Shown here: positions 1 to 9,640 of the stretch, one piece after another
Numbering within the stretch: position 1 is the stretch's first letter
Layout: each line of letters starts with the position of its first letter
Assembly: GCF_017104965.1 (NCBI RefSeq)
Contig: NZ_JAAGPR010000010.1
Location: 1-64,000, forward strand
Length of the DNA: 64,000 bases
From: Paraburkholderia sp. Ac-20340
GTDB lineage: Bacteria; Pseudomonadota; Gammaproteobacteria; Burkholderiales; Burkholderiaceae
Direction of reading: 5' to 3'
The notes under the pieces: generated by a model
Databases searched by the model: none
Seen by the model: the letters and a program-made list of their open reading frames with translations, nothing else
Told to the model about the DNA's origin: nothing
Position numbers and translations under genes: made by a program

Positions 1-355
1 TGGTCTCCGAGGTCGCGCAGCGCGTGGCGGTGATGTACGCGGGCGAGATCATCGAAACCAACCGCGTGCCGGATATCTTTGCGCGTGCGCATCATCCGTA
101 CACGGAAGCGCTGCTCGCGGCGATTCCCGAGCACAACCAGGGTGCGGCGCGTCTGGCCGCGCTGCCGGGCATGGTGCCGGGCCGCGACGATCGTCCCACA
201 GGCTGCCTGTTCGCGCCGCGCTGCAAATACGTGGTGGACGACTGCAACCGCAAGCGCCCGACGCTCGACGCGGTGGCGGACGCGAGCGGCTGTGCGCTCG
301 TGCGCTGCATCAAGCCGCTGAACGTGGCGACTGAAACCCTGAACGGAGGCGCGCG

Positions 356-359
<4 letters not shown>
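1..359 (+). CDS. dppD: Dipeptide/oligopeptide ABC transporter ATP-binding protein (DppD-like), 3' end only
   Basis: Partial gene cut by the window edge; 118 codons are readable from base 3. The visible part is the region after the ABC core: the VMYAGEIIE strand, HHPYTEALL, and the Cys-rich tail of oligopeptide-type ATPases (CLFAPRCKY...C) that often carries an Fe-S-like Cys motif. Its TGA overlaps the ATG of the next gene by 4 bases (ATGA), so the two ATPases are translationally coupled, as in dpp/opp operons. The nucleotide-binding motifs lie upstream of the window and cannot be checked. The substrate (dipeptide, oligopeptide, glutathione) cannot be decided from the ATPase. Confidence 0.88.
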
Positions 360-1378
<1,019 letters not shown>

Positions 1379-1678
1379 AGCGACGGCGGCGCGTCGTTTT
1401 GCGCGCCGCCAACGTCCTGGGCTTTCGCGGGGCCCAGGACGATGCAGAATGGCTGCGCGATGAACCGCTAGCTGCAACGGACTGCATATCTAAGCGTATT
1501 CGCGCGCAGTGTCAAAGATAAGGTATGCCAAGGAATAAGTCCTGCGAAGCTCGCGCTGGGCTTTTGAGTCCCATGATGTGGTGGCTCTCAGAAGAGGTTA
1601 TCTCCGGGGATCATGCCGTATTGACTGTGTGCGAAATGGCGGTCGGCTTGATTACGGGCTGCGGTGTGGACGTTCTGA
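1379..1678. other. Intergenic region between convergent dppF and tssF
   Basis: About 300 bp between the convergent dppF and tssF stops. Apart from the tandem hairpins at its left end I see no feature. Short open frames inside it lack a ribosome site and recognisable protein sequence. Base composition changes from the high GC of the dpp genes to the lower GC of tssF. Confidence 0.5.
1385..1440 (+). terminator. Two tandem GC-rich hairpins after dppF
   Basis: GGCGGCGCG (1385-1393) pairs with CGCGCCGCC (1402-1410), and GTCCTGGGC (1414-1422) pairs with GCCCAGGAC (1432-1440). Both stems are perfect 9-mers with 8-9 nt loops, 6 bases after the dppF stop. There is no T-run, so this is not a textbook intrinsic terminator. 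It may act as an RNA 3'-end stabiliser or a Rho-assisted end. Confidence 0.4.
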
Positions 1679-3541
1679 CTAGATCAGCGGGTGCGTACCC
1701 GGCTGGGGAGCGCACATCAGCAAGTGTTTTCCCGTTTGCGCAGATTGGAAAAGCACCTGTACGTAGCTGTTTGCCTGAGCGTAAGGCGCAAAGAACTGGT
1801 CCAGAATCCGGGAAAACAGACTTAATGCATTGTTGCGCATTGCGTTTTCGTCAAGCGTGATGTGAATCTCCACGCCGCGCACGAACGATGGAAACCGGCA
1901 GGCAAGCGACATCCATCGAAGCGCAGGCCGATATTCCAGTCCAACGATCGCATCGATAGTGCGTTGCGAACTGCTCGTGCGAGGTGCGTGCAGCTTCAGG
2001 AATTCCTTGAGCGCCGCGAGTCCGGTTTGAGGTCGATCGAATGGGCGTTGGGCCAGGCCTGCAATAACACGCCATAAGGCGTCTTGCCCTTGTGGCAGCG
2101 CGCCAGGCAAGGTTGGTCGCGTGAGCAGGCGGATCGGGCAGGTTAGCGCTGCGCCCTCATGCAAGAGATCGCTAGCCGGGGTGCCAATCGACATATGTGA
2201 TGGCTGATCGCCATTGGTTGCCGTGACCTCGACGTCCATTTGCTGCTGGCTTACGCGCGCGATTTCTCCGTTCAAGTCGACGAGCGATATCAGTAGCTGA
2301 GCCCTTGATGCGTCGCCGGGATGGTCGGGATCGCGAAACGCGGTCCAGTAGGTCGTGCTTCGATGGAGAGATTCGCCGTGGGTCAAGGTTCGGTAGGGGC
2401 TGACTTCGACTCGCTGCGTCGGTTGCGCATTTTCGCGTTCCGATTGCATTCGATCATTCAGATGGACGGCGTCGATCGAATACACGTCGAGTGCAGATTC
2501 GCTTTGCAACGGCACAGGCGTCACGGGATAAGCCGTGTCGGAACCCGTCAACGGGATGGGCGACGCATCGCACCTGAACAGATTCACAATGGGCGAGCAG
2601 AACAATTTAAAGGCCGATGCATCCAGACCGTTCAGTGCTTGTGCGGCGATCGAATCCATCGGTATATCGCGAAGCGCAACGTGTAAAGTCAGTAACCTCG
2701 CTTCTGGAGAATTGGCCGCACGTCGAATTCGCCCGAGATCGATGTTCAGGAAATTAAACTTCTCGGGAAACGCGAAATATTCACGCAAGCTTCGCGGGGC
2801 ACCCGATGTACGGGCTGCTTCCGGCGGCAGCAGGTGCTCGTCTTCGCTGAAGCCAGCCATGTCGACTGGGACTTCGTCGAGTGCGAGCCAGTGGCCGCAA
2901 TGATCGACTTCTACAAATGCAGCACTCGCATGTAGCAGCAGGGCATCCATTGTTGAATTCACGAGCGCTCGTTCGCCGAAGATGTGAGTGCGTATGGAGC
3001 CCGCGGGTATCGTAGCGTCGAATATTCCGGAAGCCGTTGCACTGGCGAACGTGACCGAAAGTGTGCCCGTGGTATCGGTTGGCAGGCGGACTGCCGACGG
3101 TGCGAGTGTCGCCGGTGCATAGCGGGCGGAATGAATGAGCAGAGGTGACAGCGCGATGTCGTACACCGTGCGGAACCGGCACGGTACAGCGATCCCATCG
3201 AGCGTGGTTCCGCGCGGCACAACCAGCGGAGCCGTCAACTGGCCAGAGATCGCGGTGGGATCGAATTGAGCGATCGCACAGGCCGGTACGGTGCGAAGGA
3301 ACTCCGGGTAGAGCACTTCGAGTAGCGCCTGCGTGAATTCTGGAAAGCTGTCCTCGATTTTTGCCTCGACGCGCGCGGCCAGCAGGGCAAACGTCTGGAT
3401 CATCCTGTCCACATGCAGATCGTCCATGCCGTTCGAGATTCCGAGCCTGGCGCCGATCTTCGGGTGACGCTGGGCGAATTCGTTCAAGCCGCGCGATAGC
3501 AGGCCGATCTCGTATTCGTAGTGAGGCAGCAGATTATTCAT
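1679..3541 (-). CDS. tssF: Type VI secretion system baseplate subunit TssF (ImpG/VasA), orphan
   Basis: 620 residues, the usual length of TssF. The N-terminus reads LLPHYEYEIGLLSRGLNEFA followed by HPKIGARLG and the stretch IQTFALLAARVEAKIEDSFPEF, all typical of the ImpG/VasA family. TssF forms the T6SS baseplate wedge with TssG and TssK, in the cytoplasm at the inner membrane. The ATG is preceded by GGAAG at proper spacing. No other tss gene lies beside it: left is a peptide transporter, right an NTF2-like gene. It is therefore a displaced or duplicated copy. The gene is less GC-rich than its neighbours, suggesting separate ancestry. No frameshift or internal stop was seen, so it could still be functional. 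Confidence 0.87.
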   Translation of the reverse strand: MNNLLPHYEYEIGLLSRGLNEFAQRHPKIGARLGISNGMDDLHVDRMIQTFALLAARVEAKIEDSFPEFTQALLEVLYPEFLRTVPACAIAQFDPTAISGQLTAPLVVPRGTTLDGIAVPCRFRTVYDIALSPLLIHSARYAPATLAPSAVRLPTDTTGTLSVTFASATASGIFDATIPAGSIRTHIFGERALVNSTMDALLLHASAAFVEVDHCGHWLALDEVPVDMAGFSEDEHLLPPEAARTSGAPRSLREYFAFPEKFNFLNIDLGRIRRAANSPEARLLTLHVALRDIPMDSIAAQALNGLDASAFKLFCSPIVNLFRCDASPIPLTGSDTAYPVTPVPLQSESALDVYSIDAVHLNDRMQSERENAQPTQRVEVSPYRTLTHGESLHRSTTYWTAFRDPDHPGDASRAQLLISLVDLNGEIARVSQQQMDVEVTATNGDQPSHMSIGTPASDLLHEGAALTCPIRLLTRPTLPGALPQGQDALWRVIAGLAQRPFDRPQTGLAALKEFLKLHAPRTSSSQRTIDAIVGLEYRPALRWMSLACRFPSFVRGVEIHITLDENAMRNNALSLFSRILDQFFAPYAQANSYVQVLFQSAQTGKHLLMCAPQPGTHPLI

Positions 3542-3885
3542 TCATCTTCCGCTTATATTTAATTCGATATGCGAAGCGAAGTATCTGAAAATCAAAAAGC
3601 CGATTTATCCAGATGCGATGCAGATTCAAAATCCGCCGACGAATAATATCCTGTCACTCTGAATACGAGGTTTTTAGGCTGTCATAAAAATGTTAGATAT
3701 CGCAAGTTTTTGAAATTAAAAAGTGACGCGTGTGCTACTCGCGGCGTCGGCAATGTCATCGACGGTAGTGGCCACGTAGCCGTGCGAAACAGACAATTCG
3801 CGTCTCCTCCTTCTGGCGTTGTCGTTGGTTTTGACGCATGGCCGCAACGATAACGCCATCGTGTGTGTACCAGAGAACGAGCGCT
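3542..3885. other. AT-rich intergenic region upstream of tssF
   Basis: 344 bp between the tssF start and the stop of the NTF2-like gene. The part nearest tssF is unusually AT-rich for this genome (for example around 3590-3725, with AAATTAAAAAG and GTTTTTAGG stretches). It probably holds the tssF promoter, but no convincing -35/-10 pair could be fixed. No ORF, repeat or RNA was recognised. Confidence 0.4.
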
Positions 3886-4272
3886 CTAGACCTGAACCAG
3901 AAATGCTGGAATTTGTGCCGAATCGATATATTCGTCGATACGGGTGATCCGGTTGTCTTTCACCTCGGCGATCAGCGCAGCGGTGAGGCTGACCCGAACT
4001 CCATCCTTGCGCACACCGCTCAGAAGATGCTGCTGCACAAAGCCGCCTGAAAACGGCACGAGCCGCCGGTTCGAGTAACGTCGATCGCTAATTCGTTCGA
4101 TCATCCCCGCCAACGTGGGGACAATTTTCGTCCAGTGTTGTTCGAGGTCGTCGAAGTTGTGCCACACAACGGCATCATGCGAAAAACATGCTTCGACATC
4201 CTGAACGTTGCCTGTTTCGATCGCGTCGAAAAAACGCGTGGCCAGTTCGCAGATAGCAGTGGCTTCGGACAT
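3886..4272 (-). CDS. NTF2-like (SnoaL-type) protein
   Basis: 128 residues with the single-domain cone-fold pattern: an N-terminal helix ATRFFDAIETGNVQDVEACF, an acidic/aromatic strand DAVVWHN, then strands ending ITRIDEYIDS. This fold includes SnoaL-like isomerases, hydrolases and dehydratases as well as non-catalytic proteins; substrate cannot be told. The start at 4272 is chosen because GAGGAG stands 8 bases before the ATG; upstream codons in the same frame look non-coding. It is the last gene of the long minus-strand operon, 64 bp after the cyclase-family gene, so it probably acts on an intermediate of that pathway. Confidence 0.75.
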   Translation of the reverse strand: MSEATAICELATRFFDAIETGNVQDVEACFSHDAVVWHNFDDLEQHWTKIVPTLAGMIERISDRRYSNRRLVPFSGGFVQQHLLSGVRKDGVRVSLTAALIAEVKDNRITRIDEYIDSAQIPAFLVQV

Positions 4273-4336
4273 AAACGGCTCCTCAAGGTTTGCATGGAAA
4301 GAAGACGCCAGTATTCGCCATGGCGTACGACGCGAC

Positions 4337-5398
4337 TCAAACCGTCGCGACCGGCGTGACCGGCGAACCCATCGCACCGGGCAGGCGCAGTGGCGGAGCG
4401 GTCAACATGAAGCGCGTTCGACGGTTGTCTCGCAGCCAGTCGGCCAACTCGCGCAGATACCAGAGTTCACCCAGCGGCAGGCCGAGCTTGAACAGACAAT
4501 GATGGTGCAACGGGAGCAACGGATACTGCTTTTCGTCCCGCGGCGCGGGGCGGGCAGGGAAGCGCTCGACAGCGTTGTTATCCGCGATCAGCGCGGCGAT
4601 ACCCGAATCGCTGATCCAGTTCAGTAGCCGCTCGTCGCGCCCGTCGAGTGCGCAGCAGCTTTGGTGCAGGCGCTCGGGATCGGGATTGCGCTGCATCGAA
4701 AGAACGACTTCGGCAAAACCGGTGCGCAACAGCAACATATCGCCGGGCTCGATCTGGACGCGCTGCGTCTCGCAAGCGCGCATCAGTTCGTCGTAGCCGA
4801 TGTCGCTCGCGCCGAACCCATAGGCATGCGCGAGATCGACGAGTACGCCACGACCCTGCATGCCTTTAACCGCGAGATTCTCGATGCCGAGCGCACGTGC
4901 CTCGCTGGTGCCCGTGCCGCAGCACGCGTGTGGCGTGAACGGCGGGGCGTCGTCGTAGGTGACCGAACCGATGATGTGCTCGTTGGCGCGATAGCCGTTG
5001 TAATAGACGCGCTCGGCCAGCCCGTCACCGTCGGCGTCGAACAGCGCGCCCACGTGCGCGAGCGAATCCCATTGCGTCGAGTATTGCAGTGACAGCACAA
5101 CCTGATCGTCACAGACTACGTCGGTGGCGTGCGGGTCCATGCGCGCCACCGGAAAGTTCACGAACGGCTCGCCTTCGCGATAAAAATTCGGGCGCAGAAC
5201 GGGTGCGTGTCGCGGCGGGTTGAGCTTGTTTTCGCCCGGATAGTCGAGTGGCAAGGACAGACAGAAACTCTTGCCGGCGAGAATTTCGCGCGCGCCTTTC
5301 ACAACCTGTTCGGGGCCGATCAGATTGACCCGGCCGAGTTGATCGTCGGGACCGAAATCCCCCCAGTTGGAACCCTGCGGACGTTGCTGCCAGCGCAT
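4337..5398 (-). CDS. Cyclase-family (kynurenine formamidase-like) metal hydrolase
   Basis: 353 residues starting MRWQQRPQGSNWGDFG, with GGAGAC before the ATG. It belongs to the cyclase family (PF04199), metal-dependent amidases/lactonases related to kynurenine formamidase. Visible marks are the long-subfamily signature QWDSLAHVG with an Asp just after (metal-site region), YYNGY, a central GRGVLVDLA and a later GDMLLLRTGF. The short family motif HxGTHxD is not present in its usual form, matching the longer bacterial subgroup. It lies 52 bp after the MFS gene, inside the catabolic operon; a ring-opening or lactone-hydrolysing role is an inference. Substrate unknown. Confidence 0.82.
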   Translation of the reverse strand: MRWQQRPQGSNWGDFGPDDQLGRVNLIGPEQVVKGAREILAGKSFCLSLPLDYPGENKLNPPRHAPVLRPNFYREGEPFVNFPVARMDPHATDVVCDDQVVLSLQYSTQWDSLAHVGALFDADGDGLAERVYYNGYRANEHIIGSVTYDDAPPFTPHACCGTGTSEARALGIENLAVKGMQGRGVLVDLAHAYGFGASDIGYDELMRACETQRVQIEPGDMLLLRTGFAEVVLSMQRNPDPERLHQSCCALDGRDERLLNWISDSGIAALIADNNAVERFPARPAPRDEKQYPLLPLHHHCLFKLGLPLGELWYLRELADWLRDNRRTRFMLTAPPLRLPGAMGSPVTPVATV

Positions 5399-5450
5399 GG
5401 TGTTGTCTCCGTGTTGTGTTGTCAGTCGAGAGCGATGCGAATGACGCCTT

Positions 5451-6764
5451 TTATCGCGCCCCTTCACGCCTGGGCGTTTCGCGAATGCTCATCACGGCCA
5501 GCACCGTCACGACGCAACACACCAGCATGTACCAGGCGGGCGACATCGGATTGCCGGTTCGCGCCAGCAACCACGTCACGATGAACTGCGACGAGCCGCC
5601 GATCACCGCGATTCCCACGCTGGAAATCACTGAAATGCCGCTAGTGCGCACCTCGATCGGCAGCGTCTCCATGATGCCGAGAAAGAGCGGCGTCATGCCG
5701 AGGTTGATGCAGGCGGTGAGCAGCGTGGCAAGGCAGATGACGAGCGGCACGCTGGGATACGTAGTAATGAGCCAGAAGGCCGGATAGACCGCGAGCATGC
5801 TCAGCGTCAGCGATGTCAGCACCAGCGGTTTGCGGCGCGCGAGACGATCCGTGAGACGACCCGAGACGAGCGCGGCCACGGTCACGGTCGCGCCGGTCAC
5901 GCAGCCGGAGAGCAGGGAGAGCGCCGGCGGCAGATGCAGCACGCGAATCATGTACGTGGGCATGAAGAACACCACGAGATACATGGTCGCGGTGCCGGCC
6001 GCCGTCGCCATGATGCCCTTGATCACGAGGCCGCGATGATCGCGCCATAGCATGCGCAGCGGGCTCGGCCCCTGCTCGCGCGGCTGGTGTGTCTCATCCA
6101 GATGCGAGCGGATGTAGATGCCTACCGGCGCAATCAGCAAGCCGATCAGGAACGGCAGGCGCCAGCCCCAGCTTTCCAGCGCGGCCGTGGGGAGCGCAGC
6201 GTGCAGTGCCGCTGCGCAAAGCGCGCCCACCACCGACGCGATGCCCTGGGTGGCGAGCGTCCAGCTCACGCGCCAGCCACGACCTTGCTGATGACCCGAT
6301 TCCATCAGCAGCACGGCGGCAGCGGCAAATTCGCCGCCGACGGAAAAGCCCTGTAGCAAGCGGCCGGCGAGCACCATGAGCGTGCCCAGCACACCGGCGC
6401 TCGCGTAGGACGGCGCGACGGCGATGCACAGCGTCCCGGCCACCATCAGCGAAAGCGTGAGCGTGAGGGCGGCTTTACGGCCGCGCCGGTCCGCATAGTT
6501 GCCGATCACGAAGCCGCCGAGCGGTCGCATCGCAAAGCCGATACCGAACGTCGCCACCGATAGCAGCAGCGAGATATAAGGATTGCTCGACGGGAAGAAC
6601 AGCTTGCCGATCAGCAGCGCAAAGAAGCTATAGATCGTGAAGTCGAAAATCTCCAGCGCGTTGCCAAGCGAACAAGCGGCAATCAGGCGAAACTGGCCGC
6701 GCGTTCGCGGCGCATTCGTGGCCTCGGCCGAGTGGGGTGCGGAACTGAAGGCGGTATCGTTCAT
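5451..6764 (-). CDS. MFS transporter, metabolite:H+ symporter type
   Basis: About 437 residues with roughly twelve hydrophobic segments. The loop 2-3 signature reads GNYADRRGRKAAL and is preceded by GFAMRPLGGFVIG, the pattern of the metabolite:H+ symporter group, which carries citrate, tricarballylate, proline/betaine or aromatic acids into the cell. The start MNDTAFSSAP is the first plausible Met before the membrane part, but no good ribosome site precedes it, so the start is uncertain. It lies in the middle of the catabolic operon and is the best candidate for inner-membrane uptake of the operon's substrate, with the porin as outer-membrane entry. Confidence 0.88.
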   Translation of the reverse strand: MNDTAFSSAPHSAEATNAPRTRGQFRLIAACSLGNALEIFDFTIYSFFALLIGKLFFPSSNPYISLLLSVATFGIGFAMRPLGGFVIGNYADRRGRKAALTLTLSLMVAGTLCIAVAPSYASAGVLGTLMVLAGRLLQGFSVGGEFAAAAVLLMESGHQQGRGWRVSWTLATQGIASVVGALCAAALHAALPTAALESWGWRLPFLIGLLIAPVGIYIRSHLDETHQPREQGPSPLRMLWRDHRGLVIKGIMATAAGTATMYLVVFFMPTYMIRVLHLPPALSLLSGCVTGATVTVAALVSGRLTDRLARRKPLVLTSLTLSMLAVYPAFWLITTYPSVPLVICLATLLTACINLGMTPLFLGIMETLPIEVRTSGISVISSVGIAVIGGSSQFIVTWLLARTGNPMSPAWYMLVCCVVTVLAVMSIRETPRREGAR

Positions 6765-6855
6765 CGGGAAGTCTGCGCGAGAAGAGGGATTCGGGGGCGC
6801 TCGATCGAAAGGCGCCCGTTCAGAGGCGTTACATGGGCCTTGCACGCGAGAGCGG

Positions 6856-8148
6856 TCAACCCGCCGCACGCGCGATCTTGTTCGGGCCCATATAGCCGAA
6901 CAGAAAGCCCGCGACCTTGCGCTTCTGGATTTCCTCTGCGCCTTCCGTGATGCGGTAGCGGCGATGGTGGCGATAGATATGCTCGAAAGGCTTGTGCCGC
7001 GAATAACCCAATCCGCCGTGCACCTGCATGGCCGTATCCGCAGCTTCGCAACACAGCCGGTTCGCCCAGAAGTTGCACATGGAGACTTTGTCGGAGAGCT
7101 GGCGCTCGACTTCGGGCTTGGGCATCTGATCCATTTCCCAGGCGGTTTTGCGGATCAGCAGACGCAGCATTTCGATCTGCGTCGCCAGTTCGACCAGCGG
7201 AAACTGGATGCCCTGGTTTTGCGCGAGTTCCTGACCGAAGGGGCGTCGTGCGCGCGCATATTTCACGCTTTCGCGGACGCAGTAATCGGCGGCGCCCAGG
7301 CTCGACGCTGCCTGACGGATGCGGTTCTCATGCACGAAGTGCTGCGCGATTGCGAGCCCGCCGTCCAGCGGCCCGAGCAACGTATCCTGTGCGACCCAGA
7401 CATCGGTGAAACTCACGCGGGGGTGATCCGTGGGCATGTTGAAAGTCCACAGATACTCTTCGATCTTCACGCCGCTGGCTTGTGCGGGCACGAGAAACGC
7501 GCTGATGCCCGCGGCGTCGCCGTCGTTGCCGCTGGTACGGGCGAAGACCAGACAATGCGTGGCCACGTGCATGCCGGTGGTCCACATCTTTTCGCCGTCG
7601 ATACGCCAGCCGGCCAGGCCGTTGCGGGTTTCGCGCACCGCGCGCGTTTCCATATGCGTGGCATCCGAACCGTGCTCGGGCTCCGTGAGGCCGAAAGCCA
7701 GCTTCACACGTTCGTCGAGCATGCCGGCGATCAACTGGTCGCATTGCTTCGGCGTGCCGAAGTCGCGAATCACCAGCACGAAGGGATTATTCGCGACGAT
7801 CGAGTGCTCGTTCTGCAGATCGTTGTGCAGCCCCAGCCCTTTGGCCGCCAGATGCTCGCGGATCACCGCCATCCAGAGATTGCCGCCGTCCTTGCCGCCG
7901 AATTCGCGCGGCAGCGCAAAGCGCAGATGCCCGGCGCGATCGGCCCTGCGGCGCGCCTGGGCAAGCAGTTCTTCCCACTCGTGACGCGGCAGCCCGCCAT
8001 TGTCGAAGTCGGTGCGCGCCCATTCGCGGCGATGGTCGAAGAAGCGTTCGTTGTCGTCCTGCGCCTGCAGCGGCACGATTTCATCGGCGATAAAGGCATC
8101 GAGCTCGGCCAGATAGGCCGTGAGCGCATCGGGTAGATTGAAGTTCAT
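6856..8148 (-). CDS. Acyl-CoA dehydrogenase (long form, about 430 aa)
   Basis: 430 residues; the ATG at 8148 has AGGAAG 8 bases upstream. It shows the three-part acyl-CoA dehydrogenase build: N-terminal helical domain (EWARTDFDNGGLPR), middle beta domain with GLTEPEHGSDATHMET and KMWTTGMH, and C-terminal helical domain with RARRPFGQELAQNQGIQFPL, MQVHGGLGYSR and RITEGAEEIQ. The enzyme uses FAD to desaturate an acyl-CoA at C2-C3. It follows DUF6285 by 13 bp and the phosphotransferase gene, a trio often kept together (ACAD10/11-type systems). This longer subgroup tends to act on branched, cyclic or aryl side-chain acyl-CoAs; that extension is inference. Confidence 0.9.
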   Translation of the reverse strand: MNFNLPDALTAYLAELDAFIADEIVPLQAQDDNERFFDHRREWARTDFDNGGLPRHEWEELLAQARRRADRAGHLRFALPREFGGKDGGNLWMAVIREHLAAKGLGLHNDLQNEHSIVANNPFVLVIRDFGTPKQCDQLIAGMLDERVKLAFGLTEPEHGSDATHMETRAVRETRNGLAGWRIDGEKMWTTGMHVATHCLVFARTSGNDGDAAGISAFLVPAQASGVKIEEYLWTFNMPTDHPRVSFTDVWVAQDTLLGPLDGGLAIAQHFVHENRIRQAASSLGAADYCVRESVKYARARRPFGQELAQNQGIQFPLVELATQIEMLRLLIRKTAWEMDQMPKPEVERQLSDKVSMCNFWANRLCCEAADTAMQVHGGLGYSRHKPFEHIYRHHRRYRITEGAEEIQKRKVAGFLFGYMGPNKIARAAG

Positions 8149-8161
8149 TTCAGGCTTCCTG

Positions 8162-8548
8162 TTATTCGGTGTCGTTGCGGGCGAGGGCAGCGCGGTAGGT
8201 GTCGTAGCCGGGCTGGTCCACGGCCAGCTTGTCCAGCGTGATTTGCCACAGGAACGTGGCGACGCCCGGTGTGTCGAGATCGATCGCATCGTTGGCGATG
8301 CGCTCGCAGAGCGTGCGTGTCAAAGCGTCTGTCGTGCCGCTGCGTTCGCCAAGCAGCTCGCGCAACGCCTGTTCTTCGCGGACTCGCGCATCCGGAGCGA
8401 GCACGAGTTCGCGTCGCACGATGTCGAGCATGCTTGCGGCCACGCGCGCCTTGTAAGCGGCCGCGCCCTGGAGTGCGGGCAGCGCTTCGTCGCGCAGAAA
8501 AGCGCTGACCGCTTCGAGCAGCTGCCCGGCGCTGGGGGGATTCACCAT
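8162..8548 (-). CDS. DUF6285 protein, partner of the phosphotransferase/acyl-CoA dehydrogenase pair
   Basis: 128 residues, mostly helical, starting MVNPPSAGQLLEAVSAFLRD. The pattern (LLEAVxxFLR, YKARVAASMLDIVRREL near residues 32-49, and a central DAL...LCERI) fits the small DUF6285 family that I know from between an aminoglycoside-phosphotransferase-like gene and an acyl-CoA dehydrogenase gene. The ATG overlaps the end of the phosphotransferase gene by 7 bases, so it is translationally coupled. Function is not known; an accessory role for the kinase-like partner is plausible from the fixed neighbourhood. Confidence 0.68.
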   Translation of the reverse strand: MVNPPSAGQLLEAVSAFLRDEALPALQGAAAYKARVAASMLDIVRRELVLAPDARVREEQALRELLGERSGTTDALTRTLCERIANDAIDLDTPGVATFLWQITLDKLAVDQPGYDTYRAALARNDTE

Positions 8549-9627
8549 GAGGCGGCTCCGGTGTGGGTGAGCATGGCGAGCAAATCGATTTCCGCCTCCG
8601 AGGTACGGCGGCCAATTGCGGCTTTTTCGATTTCGCGTTCCGTACCGTCGAGCCAGCCGTAGACCATGCCTTCGCAGACGATGCCCCACTTCAGCGTGCC
8701 GAACACTTCCCAGAAGCGAACCCGTTGCAAATCGACCTGACCGCCGCCCGCTTCATATGCGGCGAACAATTGCTCGCGCGTGCCGAAACCGCCGACTGGT
8801 TTGTCCGCATTGCCGAAGCGCCAGGCGTTCACGCAAAGCCAGCCGAGATCCTCCATCGGGTCGCCGATATGGGCGAGTTCCCAGTCGAGCACGGCGCGCA
8901 AGCCTGCTTCGGTGACGATCAGGTTGCCGTTGCGAAAATCGCCATGCACGAGGGTGCAGACGCGCGGCGCGGGCGGTAGATGACGGCGCAACCATTGGAA
9001 CGCGCACTCGAATACCGGGTTCGCCATGCCGTAGGCCCGATGCTGACCGAGCCAGTAGGCCATTTCCACGTCGGCGGGGGCGACGCGCAAACGCGGCAAG
9101 GTGCTCGGCTCGATCGCGTGGATGCGTGCGAGCGCTTCGCCGCACTGCGCCGCGAGCCGCGTGCGGGCGTGTGCGAGGCGCGCGTCGCGCACGATGCGCT
9201 TGCCAAGCGTCTCGCCTTCGACGTGCTCCATCACGAAGCCATCGCCGAGTCCGTCCTGCGGTCGCAGCACATGGACCACATGCGGAACGGGGACACCCGC
9301 TGCGGCAGCCAGTTCGAACAACAGTGCCTCCGCCGCGAAGCCCACGTTGGCGCTGCCGCGATGCCCGGCGTCAGGCTGGCCGCGCCGCAGAATGCGTGCG
9401 TGTTCCCCGTGTTGTCCAGCAACGGTGAACGCCCACGTTTGCTGGCTTGCGCCACCGGATAGACGCCGCAGATTCGCCACGCGCGCGCCACCGCTCGCAA
9501 GACGCGAGACGATGGCCTGCAACCCGTCAAGCAGGCGCGCGCTTTCGTTCGCAGACGCCGCGTGCGCGCCTGCTGAATCCCCTGTTAATGCATTGTCCGT
9601 GCGCGCCAAGGCGGCCTCCTTTTTCAT
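8542..9627 (-). CDS. Phosphotransferase family protein (APH/ACAD10-like)
   Basis: 361 residues of the aminoglycoside-phosphotransferase/choline-kinase fold. The catalytic loop reads VHGDFRNGN and the metal loop LDWELAHIGDP; an upstream EALLFELAAAAGVPVPHV stretch is typical of the family. Such proteins beside acyl-CoA dehydrogenases resemble the kinase half of human ACAD10/11, which phosphorylate hydroxyacyl-CoA so that water can be eliminated; applying that here is an inference. The gene starts 13 bp after the hydrolase stop and overlaps DUF6285. A second, differently placed copy of the family is at 21467-22540. Confidence 0.86.
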   Translation of the reverse strand: MKKEAALARTDNALTGDSAGAHAASANESARLLDGLQAIVSRLASGGARVANLRRLSGGASQQTWAFTVAGQHGEHARILRRGQPDAGHRGSANVGFAAEALLFELAAAAGVPVPHVVHVLRPQDGLGDGFVMEHVEGETLGKRIVRDARLAHARTRLAAQCGEALARIHAIEPSTLPRLRVAPADVEMAYWLGQHRAYGMANPVFECAFQWLRRHLPPAPRVCTLVHGDFRNGNLIVTEAGLRAVLDWELAHIGDPMEDLGWLCVNAWRFGNADKPVGGFGTREQLFAAYEAGGGQVDLQRVRFWEVFGTLKWGIVCEGMVYGWLDGTEREIEKAAIGRRTSEAEIDLLAMLTHTGAASW

Positions 9628-9640
9628 GACGGAGTCGCGC

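Noticed and set aside
1525..1860. Plus-strand ORF overlapping the end of tssF
   Set aside because: No ribosome site, unusual composition, and its 3' half is antisense to tssF.
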